Assembly (NCBI GenBank): GCA_024683035.1
Contig: JAIKYQ010000065.1
Coordinates: 55,997 to 119,996 of the forward strand
Direction: 5' to 3'
DNA length: 64,000 nucleotides
Origin: Eubacterium sp.
GTDB taxonomy: Bacteria; Bacillota; Clostridia; Lachnospirales; Lachnospiraceae
Shown here one piece after another: positions 22,715-32,289 of the stretch. Numbering within the stretch: position 1 is the stretch's first letter; each line of letters begins with the position of its first letter. Under the pieces are notes generated by a model, which saw only the letters and a program-made list of their open reading frames with translations, ran no database searches and was not told the DNA's origin. The position numbers and the translations under genes were made by a program.

Positions 22715-23950
22715 TCAGTTCCCTCCCGCTGCTGCCCTTCCGGCTACAAACCCGGAAGACCAGGCCCATTGCAGGTTGTAGCCGCCGCAGGGACCATCTA
22801 CATTGACGGCTTCGCCGGCAGCATACAGCCCCGGTACCGTACGGCAGCATAAAGAGTCCTGCAAAGCGGAAAGACAGATGCCGCCGGAACAGATCTGTGC
22901 CTGCTCCGGCGAAGCTGTTTTCCGGATACGCACAGGAAACTCTTTCAGCAGCTGCAGAAGAACATGAACGGCACCGTTCTCATCATGATCTTCCATACTG
23001 GGACGGATGTTCTTCTTCAGGCCGGCAGCGGCCAGTACAGCCGGGATCAGCCTTTCCGGAAGAAGGCCTGCCAGCAGTAAGCCGTATGGTTTCGTACTGT
23101 CATACAGCTCCCGTTCCCGCCACAGTTCTTCCAGTTCATTCTCTGACACCTCGGGGAGAAAATCCAGGAGCAGCGTGACCTGTTTTTGCGCATCCAGTGC
23201 CGCAGAAACAGCCCTGCTCAGCTGAAAGACGGGGATACCGGAAATGCCGTAAGAAGTGAGCTGGACTTCTCCGGTTTCCTCCCTGTGCGGCAGGCCGTCT
23301 ATGAACAGACGTACACCGGCATGAACACGTGTCCCGTTCCATACACTTAATGCGGAATCAGATGCCTGAAGCGGCACCAGCACCGGGCGGAAAGGACGAA
23401 ACGGAAGCCGGAAAGATTCTGCCAGCTGCCGTGCAAGTTCGGAGGAACCACGTACGGCGGAAGCCGGACTGCCGCTGGCAATGATCACGGCATCCGCCGC
23501 ATACTCCCAGGTTTTTGTCCGGATCAGAAAAGGATCATCATCTCCGCGTGACACGGCCAGAACCTCTTCTTTATTTTTGAAATGTACATGCTGCCGTTCT
23601 GCTTCCCATAATAACAGTTCCAGGACAGAGGATGCCTGTTCTGTACAGGGATATACCCAACCCTGCCGGTCGAACGTGCGCAGTCCGATTTTTTCAAACC
23701 ACCGGCAGGTGTCTTCCGGCGAAAACGCATGCAGCACTTTTTTTACCAACTCCGGGCGGTCAGACTGGTATTGCGACGGATCCAGCATTCTGTTCGTCAG
23801 ATTACATTTTCCGTTGCCGGAAGCCAGCAGCTTTTTCCCCGGCTTTTCGTTATGTTCAAGGATCGTAACAGAAGCACCGAACCGGGCAGCCCAGACAGCT
23901 GCCATCAGACCGGACGCGCCGCCACCAATGATCATGATCCTTTTATTCAT
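22715..23950 (-). CDS. HI0933/YhiN-family flavoprotein
   Basis: A 411-residue FAD-binding protein. IMIIGGGASGLMAAVWAARFG (Rossmann fold), then LEHNEKPGKKLLASGNGKCNLTN, is the hallmark of the HI0933 family. A C-terminal GLYAAGEAVNVDGPCGGYNLQWAWSSG closes the FAD domain. Annotated elsewhere as aminoacetone oxidase-like; the physiological role is unsettled. It sits between the PLP enzyme gene (60-base gap) and the other flavoprotein gene. Confidence 0.92.
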   Translation of the reverse strand: MNKRIMIIGGGASGLMAAVWAARFGASVTILEHNEKPGKKLLASGNGKCNLTNRMLDPSQYQSDRPELVKKVLHAFSPEDTCRWFEKIGLRTFDRQGWVYPCTEQASSVLELLLWEAERQHVHFKNKEEVLAVSRGDDDPFLIRTKTWEYAADAVIIASGSPASAVRGSSELARQLAESFRLPFRPFRPVLVPLQASDSALSVWNGTRVHAGVRLFIDGLPHREETGEVQLTSYGISGIPVFQLSRAVSAALDAQKQVTLLLDFLPEVSENELEELWRERELYDSTKPYGLLLAGLLPERLIPAVLAAAGLKKNIRPSMEDHDENGAVHVLLQLLKEFPVRIRKTASPEQAQICSGGICLSALQDSLCCRTVPGLYAAGEAVNVDGPCGGYNLQWAWSSGFVAGRAAAGGN

Positions 23951-24010
23951 GTTCTGTCCTCCGGAACAAACTTCTGTATTCTGTATGTCTCCTGCAGACC
24001 GTATGCCGTC

Positions 24011-25285
24011 TTACAGGGTAAGCAGACCAGCCTCTTCGACCTGCTGAAATGCTTTCAGGATGCCGAATTTTACATGCGGCCAGGTCAGACCGCCCTGAAA
24101 AAACACGGTATAGGGCGGTTTAATGGGACCGTCTGCAGACAGTTCTATAGAGGAGCCCTGCACAAAAGCACCGGCAGCCATGATCACATCGGCGTCATAG
24201 CCGGGCATGGCCCATGGTTCCGGTGTGACAAAACTGTCCACGGGAGCTGCTGCCTGGATACCGCGGCAAAAAGCTGTCACGCCGTCAGGGCTGCCAAAGG
24301 TGATGGACTGTATGATATCATGCCGGGATTCCTCCGGACCCGGTACGATCGTGAATCCGAAGCCGTCAAAAAGATGCGCTGCAAAAACAGCCCCCTTCAG
24401 AGCGGCTGCCGTTACGCAGGGCGCCAGAAATAATCCCTGATAAAAGGAAGGATTTGTGTTTAGGGAAGCCCCCACTTCTTTTCCCAAACCGGGTGTCGTA
24501 AGCCGGAATGCCGCCTGTCTTACATACTCTTCCTTTCCGGTTATATAGCCGCCGCAGGGCGCCAGACCGCCGCCCGGATTCTTGATCAGAGAACCGACCA
24601 CAAGGTCGGCACCGACATCGGAAGGCTCTGTTTTTTCCACAAATTCTCCATAACAGTTATCGACCATACAGATCAGGGAAGGATTGATCTCATGCAGAAA
24701 AGAGATCAGCTCGCCGATCTGTGCAACAGACAATGTCTTTCTGGTCTGATATCCCTTGGAACGCTGAATCGTAACAAGACGTGTACGTGCCGTAACAGAC
24801 TGACGTATTCCCTCATAATCGAACCGGCCGTCCGGAAGAAGATCGACCTGACGATATGTTACGCCATATTCTGCCAGGGAGCCGGCCGAAGGGCGGATCC
24901 CGATCACCTCTTCCAGTGTATCGTACGGCCTGCCTACAGGGGAAAGCAGTTCATCTCCGGGCCGGAGATTTCCGAACAGGGCAACTGCCAGTGCATGGGT
25001 GCCGCAGGCGATCTGCGGACGTACCAGGGCATCTTCCGTGTGAAAGACGGCTGTGTATACTTTTTCCAGGGTGTCCCGTCCCAGATCATTATATCCGTAT
25101 CCGGTAGACGGATGCAGACAGGCTTCACTGACCCGCATATCCTGCATAGCGGAAAGAACCTTCAGCTGATTGTATTCGGCTGTTTCATCGATTCCGCGGA
25201 ATGTTTCCTCCAGGCTTTTTAATACTTGTTCCCCGTAAGAAAGGATCTTGTCACGGATTCCGAGTTTTCTGTATAGTTCCAACAT
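24011..25285 (-). CDS. PLP enzyme of the methionine-gamma-lyase / aluminium-resistance family (YnbB)
   Basis: A 424-residue fold-type I PLP enzyme. The probable Schiff-base lysine is Lys177 in QRSKGYQ, with the DNCYGEF segment (about 223-229) and the ACGTHALA cofactor loop (about 93-100) present. The family is fused in name with cystathionine/methionine lyases but its substrate is not known. In Firmicutes it lies beside miaA or glnR, as here: miaA ends 16 bases upstream. Confidence 0.92.
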   Translation of the reverse strand: MLELYRKLGIRDKILSYGEQVLKSLEETFRGIDETAEYNQLKVLSAMQDMRVSEACLHPSTGYGYNDLGRDTLEKVYTAVFHTEDALVRPQIACGTHALAVALFGNLRPGDELLSPVGRPYDTLEEVIGIRPSAGSLAEYGVTYRQVDLLPDGRFDYEGIRQSVTARTRLVTIQRSKGYQTRKTLSVAQIGELISFLHEINPSLICMVDNCYGEFVEKTEPSDVGADLVVGSLIKNPGGGLAPCGGYITGKEEYVRQAAFRLTTPGLGKEVGASLNTNPSFYQGLFLAPCVTAAALKGAVFAAHLFDGFGFTIVPGPEESRHDIIQSITFGSPDGVTAFCRGIQAAAPVDSFVTPEPWAMPGYDADVIMAAGAFVQGSSIELSADGPIKPPYTVFFQGGLTWPHVKFGILKAFQQVEEAGLLTL

Positions 25286-25300
25286 GTGCCTTATCTCCTA

Positions 25301-26278
25301 TCATACAGGCAGGATATTTCTCTTTTTCAGTTCATCCAGCATGTGTTCCAGTATCCTGTTATCGTCATAACCGAAAGCTGCTTTGTCGATCCAGACGACA
25401 TCCTGTTCCCGGCGGAACCAGGTCAGCTGCCTCTTGGCATAGTGCCGCGAGTTCTGCTTGATCAGTTCCACGGTTCGCTCTAACGTGTATTCCCCTCTGA
25501 AATACGGGAAAAACTCTTTATAGCCGATCCCCTTCATGGAAGTATGGGACTCCGTAAGTCCCCGTTCCCGCAGCTTCCTGACTTCTGCTTCCAGCCCCTG
25601 CTGCATCATGCTGTCTACACGTCTGTCGATCTGTGCATACAGTTTCTTCCGATCGTCCGTCAAGACAAAATACGCCAGCCTGTAGGGCGTGTTTTTCTCT
25701 CTCTGTTTCCGGTTATGTGAGGAAATTGTTTCCCCTGTCTGTTCATAAAACTCCAGGGCCCGGATAACACGTCTCCGGTTGTGCGGATGGATCTCTGAGG
25801 CAGCCTCCGGATCCACTTCTGCCAGCCGGGCATGCAGGGACTCATCTCCTTCTGTATCGGCAAACATTTCCCATTTTGAACGAAACGAAGATACACCGCC
25901 GCTTTCCGTAAAATCGATATCCCGTACGGCCGCCTGTATATAAAAGCCGGTGCCGCCTGTCAGCAAAGGGATCCTTCCGGCCTTCCAGATCTCCTTCATT
26001 GCTTCACGCGCCATACACTGAAACCGGACGACATCAAAGCTTTCTTCCGGTTCCAGTACATCGATCAGATAATGCGGAATGCCGTCCATCTCATCCGTAC
26101 GTATCTTGGCCGATCCGATATCCAGTCCCTTGTATACCTGCATTGAATCAGCAGATACAACAGATCCCCCGACCGCCCCGGCCAGACGCAGAGACAATCC
26201 GGTTTTCCCGACAGCCGTAGGGCCGGTGAGTACAATAAGCGGTCTTTCGCTGCAGTTCATATAAGACAGCTCCGTCAT
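25301..26278 (-). CDS. miaA: tRNA dimethylallyltransferase (MiaA)
   Basis: A 325-residue enzyme that adds a dimethylallyl group to A37 of tRNAs reading UNN codons. The P-loop GPTAVGKT (about 20-27), DSMQVYKGLDIGSAK and the PHYLIDV strand are intact. The ATG at 26278 has AAGGA 7 bases upstream and shares one base with the mutL stop codon; the adjacent GTG is less likely. MiaB, which methylthiolates the same base, is encoded three genes upstream. Confidence 0.97.
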   Translation of the reverse strand: MTELSYMNCSERPLIVLTGPTAVGKTGLSLRLAGAVGGSVVSADSMQVYKGLDIGSAKIRTDEMDGIPHYLIDVLEPEESFDVVRFQCMAREAMKEIWKAGRIPLLTGGTGFYIQAAVRDIDFTESGGVSSFRSKWEMFADTEGDESLHARLAEVDPEAASEIHPHNRRRVIRALEFYEQTGETISSHNRKQREKNTPYRLAYFVLTDDRKKLYAQIDRRVDSMMQQGLEAEVRKLRERGLTESHTSMKGIGYKEFFPYFRGEYTLERTVELIKQNSRHYAKRQLTWFRREQDVVWIDKAAFGYDDNRILEHMLDELKKRNILPV

Positions 26279-28209
26279 CACAGGATCCTTTTGAATTTAC
26301 GGTCCAGTTCCCCTTTGCTCATGCGGATGATCGTGGGTCTTCCGTGAGGACAATGATAGGGGTTTTCCAGAAGAAGCAGTTCGTCAAACAAGGTTTCTGC
26401 TTCTGCAAAAGAAAGTGACCTGTTTCCTTTTACGGCAGCCTTGCACGACATGGATGCGAGCCGTTCAGCCAGCGATTCAGCCGGAACATCTCCCAGTTCT
26501 TTCATCTGGTCCAGAATATCCAGAAACACAGCATGGACGTCCGTTTTAAAGAGATTGGCCGGCACGCCGGTCATTTTAAATGTATCACCGCCGAATTCTT
26601 CTATTTCAAACCCGAGCTCCTGCAGCACAGATATCCTGCTTCGCAGCAGATCTGCCTCCCGAGGACCGGGTTCCAGAATAACGGAAGGATACAGCATCTG
26701 CGTTGTAATGGTCCTTGTCCGGAATTGCTTCATCAGCTTTTCATACAGTATTTTTTCATGAGCTGCATGCTGATCCACAATATACAATTCATCCCGGTAC
26801 TCCATCAGCCAGTAGGTATCGAAAACCTGTCCGATCAGACGGTAACTGCGCCGTGCCTGTTCCGAAAACACCGGGGATACATCCGACAAAGTCTGTTGTA
26901 TTCCCGTCTTCACGTTCCGGGCAGAAATCGACTCTCCCGGAGCAGTTGAGGCAGGAGAAGGCTCCAAGGCTGCATCCCTGTGCGGCAGTACTTCTTTCTG
27001 ACCGGATTCTGCATCCTTATGCAGCAGTTCCTCATTCTCCCCGGGTTCTGCTGCCGGCCTGCTTACAGGCGCAGCGGATGCGGCATAGGGTACTGCCGTA
27101 TCATGCAATTCCTTGGCTCTGCGAACCTGTTCAAACGGTTCCGGCGCAGACGTACCGGAAACCACAGAGCGGGCTTCTTTTTCTTCTTTTGTGACAGGTA
27201 CTTCGGGAATATGTTCCCGGGACAGCAGTGTATTCTGTACGGCCAGACAAAGCATCCGATACAGGGGCTCTCCGTCTGTAAACCGGACTTCTTTTTTGGT
27301 CGGATGCACATTGACATCGACCTGTGTCCCGTCCAGATGCAGGTATAAAAGTACAAACGGATACCGATGCTGCATCAGGAACCCGTGATAACCGTCCTCT
27401 ACTGCTTTGGAAAGAAGGTCATTTTTCACCATCCTGCCATTGACATAGAATAATTCCCCGGCCCGGTTGCCGCGGGCACAGACAGCGTTTCCCAGATATC
27501 CCGTGATTTCTGTTCCTTCTTCACAGGTCCGAAAGGGGATCAGGTTTTTGGGGAGTTCCCGTCCGTAGATCTGATACAGTACGGCACAGATATCTCCACG
27601 GCCGTCTGTGGCCAGTGAAACCCTGCCGTCGTGGATGAATGTGAAGGCAATATGCGGATGGGATAAGGCCAGGCTTTCCGTAAAAGTCCGGACCTGACTG
27701 CCTTCTGAGGCGGCAGATTTCAGAAACTTTTCCCGGACCGGTGTATTGAAAAACAGATTGCGCACGATCATCGTCGTACCGTCCGGTGCCCCGATTTCCT
27801 CAAAACTGTCTTCTGTTCCACCCTCCAGACGATACTGCACACCGGTCAGTGCCTCTTTTGTTTTGGTGATGCATTCTACCTGTGCCACTGCGGCAATGCT
27901 GGATAAGGCTTCTCCGCGAAAACCGAGAGACCGGATCTGCACCAGATCATCGGCATGCCGGATCTTACTCGTGGCATGCCGCAGAAATGCCCTGCGTATC
28001 TGATCGGCCGGAATACCATCCCCGTTATCCGTGACCCGTATCAGGCGTTTTCCCCCGTCACGGATCTCAACCGTAATGGCGGTGGCATGAGCATCCACGG
28101 CATTTTCAACCAGTTCTTTAACAACAGAGGCAGGCCTTTCCACCACTTCACCGGCTGCGATCTGATCGATCGTTTCTTTGTCCAGTATTTCGATCGTCTG
28201 TTTTACCAT
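26278..28209 (-). CDS. mutL: DNA mismatch-repair protein MutL
   Basis: The protein is 643 residues. The N-terminal GHKL ATPase has ELVENAVDAHA, DNGDGI and GFRGEAL motifs. A long, poorly conserved Pro/Glu/Ala linker (about 335-445) contains a short internal repeat. The C-terminal dimerisation domain carries DQHAAHEKILYE, the metal-binding endonuclease motif of MutL proteins from organisms without MutH. So this MutL should nick DNA itself. It overlaps mutS by 7 bases and miaA by 1. Confidence 0.97.
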   Translation of the reverse strand: MVKQTIEILDKETIDQIAAGEVVERPASVVKELVENAVDAHATAITVEIRDGGKRLIRVTDNGDGIPADQIRRAFLRHATSKIRHADDLVQIRSLGFRGEALSSIAAVAQVECITKTKEALTGVQYRLEGGTEDSFEEIGAPDGTTMIVRNLFFNTPVREKFLKSAASEGSQVRTFTESLALSHPHIAFTFIHDGRVSLATDGRGDICAVLYQIYGRELPKNLIPFRTCEEGTEITGYLGNAVCARGNRAGELFYVNGRMVKNDLLSKAVEDGYHGFLMQHRYPFVLLYLHLDGTQVDVNVHPTKKEVRFTDGEPLYRMLCLAVQNTLLSREHIPEVPVTKEEKEARSVVSGTSAPEPFEQVRRAKELHDTAVPYAASAAPVSRPAAEPGENEELLHKDAESGQKEVLPHRDAALEPSPASTAPGESISARNVKTGIQQTLSDVSPVFSEQARRSYRLIGQVFDTYWLMEYRDELYIVDQHAAHEKILYEKLMKQFRTRTITTQMLYPSVILEPGPREADLLRSRISVLQELGFEIEEFGGDTFKMTGVPANLFKTDVHAVFLDILDQMKELGDVPAESLAERLASMSCKAAVKGNRSLSFAEAETLFDELLLLENPYHCPHGRPTIIRMSKGELDRKFKRIL

Positions 28210-30842
28210 CGGTTACGCACCTCACTCTGCAGATGATCCAGAATGTTCAATGCTTCCAGCGGTGTCAGAGACGCGATCTCCAGATCCCGGATCTCCTGAA
28301 TGATCTTATCGTTGTCTCTGGTGTCAAAGAGGCTCATCTGCTGCATTTCCATTGCATCATAGCGGATTGTTTTCCTTCTCTTTCCGCCATCCGCGGTCAG
28401 ATCCTTCACGGCAGCCGTGATATCCGCATCTGTAAGCTGATCGACCAGCTCTTTGGCGCGCTGCAGCACCACTTCCGGAACACCGGCCAGACGGGCGACC
28501 TGTATCCCGTAACTCTTGTCGGCTCCTCCCTGTACGATCTTGCGGAGAAAGACAACCGAGTCTCCTTTTTCTTTTACGGCAACGCAGTAATTCCGGACTC
28601 CCTGCAGCTTTCCCTCCAGTTCCGTCAGCTCATGATAATGTGTGGCAAACAGCGTTTTAGCTCCCAGTTTCTTGGTGTCGGCAATATACTCCATAACAGC
28701 CCAGGCGATCGACAGGCCGTCAAAGGTGCTGGTACCCCGTCCTATTTCATCCAGGATCAGCAGGCTTTTGGAAGTGGCATTGCGCAGGATATTGGCCACT
28801 TCATTCATCTCGATCATAAACGTACTCTGCCCGCTGGCCAGATCATCTGAAGCGCCGACACGGGTAAAGATCCTGTCTACAATACCGATATCCGCGGATT
28901 CAGCCGGCACAAAGGAACCGATCTGCGCCATCAGTACGATCAGGGCGGTCTGTCTCATATAGGTGGATTTCCCGGCCATGTTCGGACCGGTGATGATCGC
29001 CACGCGATTTTCTTTTCCATCCAGGAAGGTATCGTTTTCTACAAACAGATCCTCTTTCAGCATCTTCTCTACGACCGGATGACGGCCGCCGCGTATATCG
29101 ATCTTCCCGCGTGTATTGATCCTGGGACATACATACCGATTCCTGCCGGCCACATAGGCAAGCGAAGCAAACACATCCAGAGCAGCCACCGCACCCGCCG
29201 TTTTCTGAATGCGGCTGACATGCTGCGAGACCGCATCTCTGACTTCACAGAAAAGGCCGTATTCCAGAGAAGCCAGCTTTTCTTCCGAACCGAGAACGGT
29301 TTCTTCGATTTCCCGCAGCCTCTCGGTGGTATAACGTTCGGCGCCGGTCAGCGTCTGTCTCCTGGTATAGTAGTCCGGTACTTTGTCTTTAAAGGAATTG
29401 GTTACTTCTATGCAATAACCAAAGACTTTGTTGAATTTGATGCGGAGATTCCGGATCCCGGTCTTATCCCGTTCTTCATTTTCCAGATCAGCCAGCCATT
29501 TTTTACCGTCCCTGCGGGCCGCACGATACGCATCAACCCGCTCGTTGTAGCCATCCCGAATGATCCCGCCGTCTTTCATGGCCAGAGGCGGATCGTCCTG
29601 TATGGAAGCAGCGATCAGCCTTTCCAGATCTTCCAGCGGATCCAGATCTTCTCCGATCTGTCTCAGCAGCGGACTGCTCATGCTGCAGAGCAGCTGCCGG
29701 ATAAAGGGGAGCATTTCCAGTGAAGTACGGAATGCCAGTAAATCTCTCGGATTGGCATTTTGATATACGATACGGCTGCAGAGTCTCTCCAGATCATAGA
29801 CCGGCTGCAGATATTCCCGGATCTCATCCCGGATCATGGGCATGGATACCAGTTCACTGACTGCCTCCAGACGTTTTTTTATTTCTTCAGCCTGGATCAG
29901 GGGCTGTTCCAGATACGTACGGAGAAGCCGCGCCCCCATGGCCGTTTTGGTCCTGTCCAGTATTCCCAGCAGCGAACCCTTTTTCTGTTTTTCGCGCAGG
30001 GTTTCCACCAGCTCCAGATTACGTCTCGTGGCGCCGTCCAGCAGCATAAAGCGGTCAGAATAGTAGGGCGTGATACGGGTCATCTGCCCCATGTTGTTTT
30101 TCTGTGTTTCATAAAGATAGCGGAATAAAGCGCCGGCAGCGATCACACCGCTGCCCATATCGCTGATCCCGAGACCCTTAAGGGAAGCCACACCGAAATG
30201 CCGATGCAGGATGCTTTCACAGGTATCGTCTTCAAAATACCGGTCATCCAGTGCAGAAATGGTTATATGCAGCCGTTCGCAGAGTTCATCTGCCGCGAGC
30301 GAAGACATCCGGAGCGCCTGATTGCAGATGATCTCAGAAGGCATAAACCGCTGGATCTCATCCAGCAGTTTGCCGGATCCGTTCATTTCAGATACCAGGC
30401 ATTCTCCCGTGGAAATATCGGCAACACAGATCCCGAAATGATCCGAGAGGCAGACCACGCACATCAGATAATTGTGGCGTGATTCATCCAGTTCTTCCGG
30501 ACTGATGATCGTCCCCGGAGTCACCACACGGATAACCTCCCTTTTGACCATCCCTTTCGCGGTTTTCGGATCTTCTACCTGCTCACATACCGCCACTTTA
30601 TACCCTTTTTCTACCAGGCGGGCAATATAGGCATCGGCAGCATGATACGGCACCCCGCACATCGGCGCGCGCTCTTCCAGGCCGCAGTCTTTCCCTGTCA
30701 GGGTCAGTTCGAGCTCCCGGGATACCGTTTTGGCATCCTCAAAAAACATCTCATAGAAATCACCGAGACGATAAAACAGGATACAGTCCGCATATTCTTC
30801 TTTTGTTGCAGTATAATGCTGCATCATCGGAGAAAGAGCCAT
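28203..30842 (-). CDS. mutS: DNA mismatch-recognition protein MutS
   Basis: An 879-residue MutS1. The N-terminal mismatch-binding domain keeps the F-Y-E wedge (GDFYEMFFEDA, about 27-37). Connector, clamp and lever domains follow. The ATPase domain has Walker A GPNMAGKST, Walker B LLILDEIGRGTS and FATHYHEL. The C-terminus ends in a short helix and NRW. It forms the repair system together with MutL, which is translationally coupled downstream. Confidence 0.98.
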   Translation of the reverse strand: MALSPMMQHYTATKEEYADCILFYRLGDFYEMFFEDAKTVSRELELTLTGKDCGLEERAPMCGVPYHAADAYIARLVEKGYKVAVCEQVEDPKTAKGMVKREVIRVVTPGTIISPEELDESRHNYLMCVVCLSDHFGICVADISTGECLVSEMNGSGKLLDEIQRFMPSEIICNQALRMSSLAADELCERLHITISALDDRYFEDDTCESILHRHFGVASLKGLGISDMGSGVIAAGALFRYLYETQKNNMGQMTRITPYYSDRFMLLDGATRRNLELVETLREKQKKGSLLGILDRTKTAMGARLLRTYLEQPLIQAEEIKKRLEAVSELVSMPMIRDEIREYLQPVYDLERLCSRIVYQNANPRDLLAFRTSLEMLPFIRQLLCSMSSPLLRQIGEDLDPLEDLERLIAASIQDDPPLAMKDGGIIRDGYNERVDAYRAARRDGKKWLADLENEERDKTGIRNLRIKFNKVFGYCIEVTNSFKDKVPDYYTRRQTLTGAERYTTERLREIEETVLGSEEKLASLEYGLFCEVRDAVSQHVSRIQKTAGAVAALDVFASLAYVAGRNRYVCPRINTRGKIDIRGGRHPVVEKMLKEDLFVENDTFLDGKENRVAIITGPNMAGKSTYMRQTALIVLMAQIGSFVPAESADIGIVDRIFTRVGASDDLASGQSTFMIEMNEVANILRNATSKSLLILDEIGRGTSTFDGLSIAWAVMEYIADTKKLGAKTLFATHYHELTELEGKLQGVRNYCVAVKEKGDSVVFLRKIVQGGADKSYGIQVARLAGVPEVVLQRAKELVDQLTDADITAAVKDLTADGGKRRKTIRYDAMEMQQMSLFDTRDNDKIIQEIRDLEIASLTPLEALNILDHLQSEVRNRW

Positions 30843-30902
30843 TATCTCATCCTTTTTTGTATCAGTTATACAGAATGTCCGACAGATGCTGCCGGCCGCA
30901 CG

Positions 30903-32288
30903 TCAAACCACATCGCCCATGTAATAAAAGCCCCGGCACTCTGCGAGTCTGACCGGAATAATGGATCCGATCAGAGAAGCATTTCCCGGAAAATGTACGA
31001 CCGTGTTGCTTTCCAGCCTTCCGCTGACAAGTCCGGGATCCTGCGGATTGACGTTCTCCACCAGAACAGTCCTGATCTGTCCCTCAAAACGGGACGTTTC
31101 CTCACGGCCGATCTGCTGCACAAGCGAAAGCAGACGGTCAAACCGATCATGCACGACATCCTCAGGCACCTGATCATCCATGGATGCGGCAGGTGTTCCG
31201 GTGCGTTTCGAATATATAAACGTAAACGCACTGTCATAACGTACCCGGCGGACGACATCCAGCGTTTCCTGAAAATCCGCTTCCGTTTCTCCCGGAAAAC
31301 CGACGATTATATCCGTTGTCAGGGAAATATCCGGTATGGCAGCGCGGATGCGGGAAACCAGCTCCAGATACTGTTCTTTTGTGTATCGCCGATTCATTTT
31401 GTCTAATACGGCGGTACTGCCGGACTGCAGCGGCAGGTGCAGATGCCGGCAGATCTTCGGGTTATCTGCCATGACCCGGATCAGTTCATCAGACAGGTCT
31501 TTCGGATGCGATGTCATAAAACGGATCCGTTCAATGCCATCTGTTTTCACAACCTGTTCCAGCAGAGCGGCAAAAGTTACCGGCATGTCCAGCGTTTTTC
31601 CGTAGGAATTGACATTCTGACCAAGCAGCATGATCTCTTTGACGCCGTCCTGTGCCAGCTGTCTGATCTCGGCTAGGATGTCTTCCGGCTTCCGGCTTTT
31701 TTCCCGGCCCCTGACATACGGAACAATACAGTAACTGCAGAAATTATTGCATCCGAACATGATGTTCACGCCGGATTTGAACGGATATTTACGGATCTTC
31801 GGCAGATCCTCCACGATTTCATCGGTATCCGGCAGCACGGAAATAAACTGCTCCTCCGGACATTCCAGAACCTTTTCCAGAAGGAACGGCAGGCGGTGCA
31901 GATTGTGTGTCCCGAAAATCATATTGACAAACGGATACTCACGGCGGAGCGTCTCGATCACGGATGGCTCCTGCATCATGCAGCCGCAGAGTCCGATGAT
32001 CTTGTCCGGATCCTTTTTCTTCAAGGAATGCATATATCCCAGGCGTCCGTACACTTTCAGATTGGCATTTTCGCGTACGGTACAGGTATTGTACAGTACC
32101 AGATCCGCGTCTTCTTCCTCTGTGATCTGAAATCCGGCCTCCGACAGCATGCCGCGCAGTTTTTCCGAATCCCTGGCATTCATCTGACAGCCAAACGTAA
32201 TACAGGCCGCAGTAAGCGGCCTTCCTTTTTTTTCTTCCAGTTTTTTCAGATGTATCCGGATGGCATTCCGGTTTTCCTGTCTTGTCAT
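30903..32288 (-). CDS. miaB: tRNA methylthiotransferase (MiaB)
   Basis: A 461-residue radical-SAM enzyme. The N-terminal UPF0004 domain holds the auxiliary-cluster cysteines (FGCQMN, TCTVREN, LCGCMMQE). The radical-SAM motif is CNNFCSYC. A C-terminal TRAM domain (about 395-455) binds tRNA. It converts i6A37 to ms2i6A37, acting on the product of MiaA. proA ends 1 base upstream, mutS starts 60 bases downstream. Confidence 0.97.
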   Translation of the reverse strand: MTRQENRNAIRIHLKKLEEKKGRPLTAACITFGCQMNARDSEKLRGMLSEAGFQITEEEDADLVLYNTCTVRENANLKVYGRLGYMHSLKKKDPDKIIGLCGCMMQEPSVIETLRREYPFVNMIFGTHNLHRLPFLLEKVLECPEEQFISVLPDTDEIVEDLPKIRKYPFKSGVNIMFGCNNFCSYCIVPYVRGREKSRKPEDILAEIRQLAQDGVKEIMLLGQNVNSYGKTLDMPVTFAALLEQVVKTDGIERIRFMTSHPKDLSDELIRVMADNPKICRHLHLPLQSGSTAVLDKMNRRYTKEQYLELVSRIRAAIPDISLTTDIIVGFPGETEADFQETLDVVRRVRYDSAFTFIYSKRTGTPAASMDDQVPEDVVHDRFDRLLSLVQQIGREETSRFEGQIRTVLVENVNPQDPGLVSGRLESNTVVHFPGNASLIGSIIPVRLAECRGFYYMGDVV

Positions 32289-32289
32289 A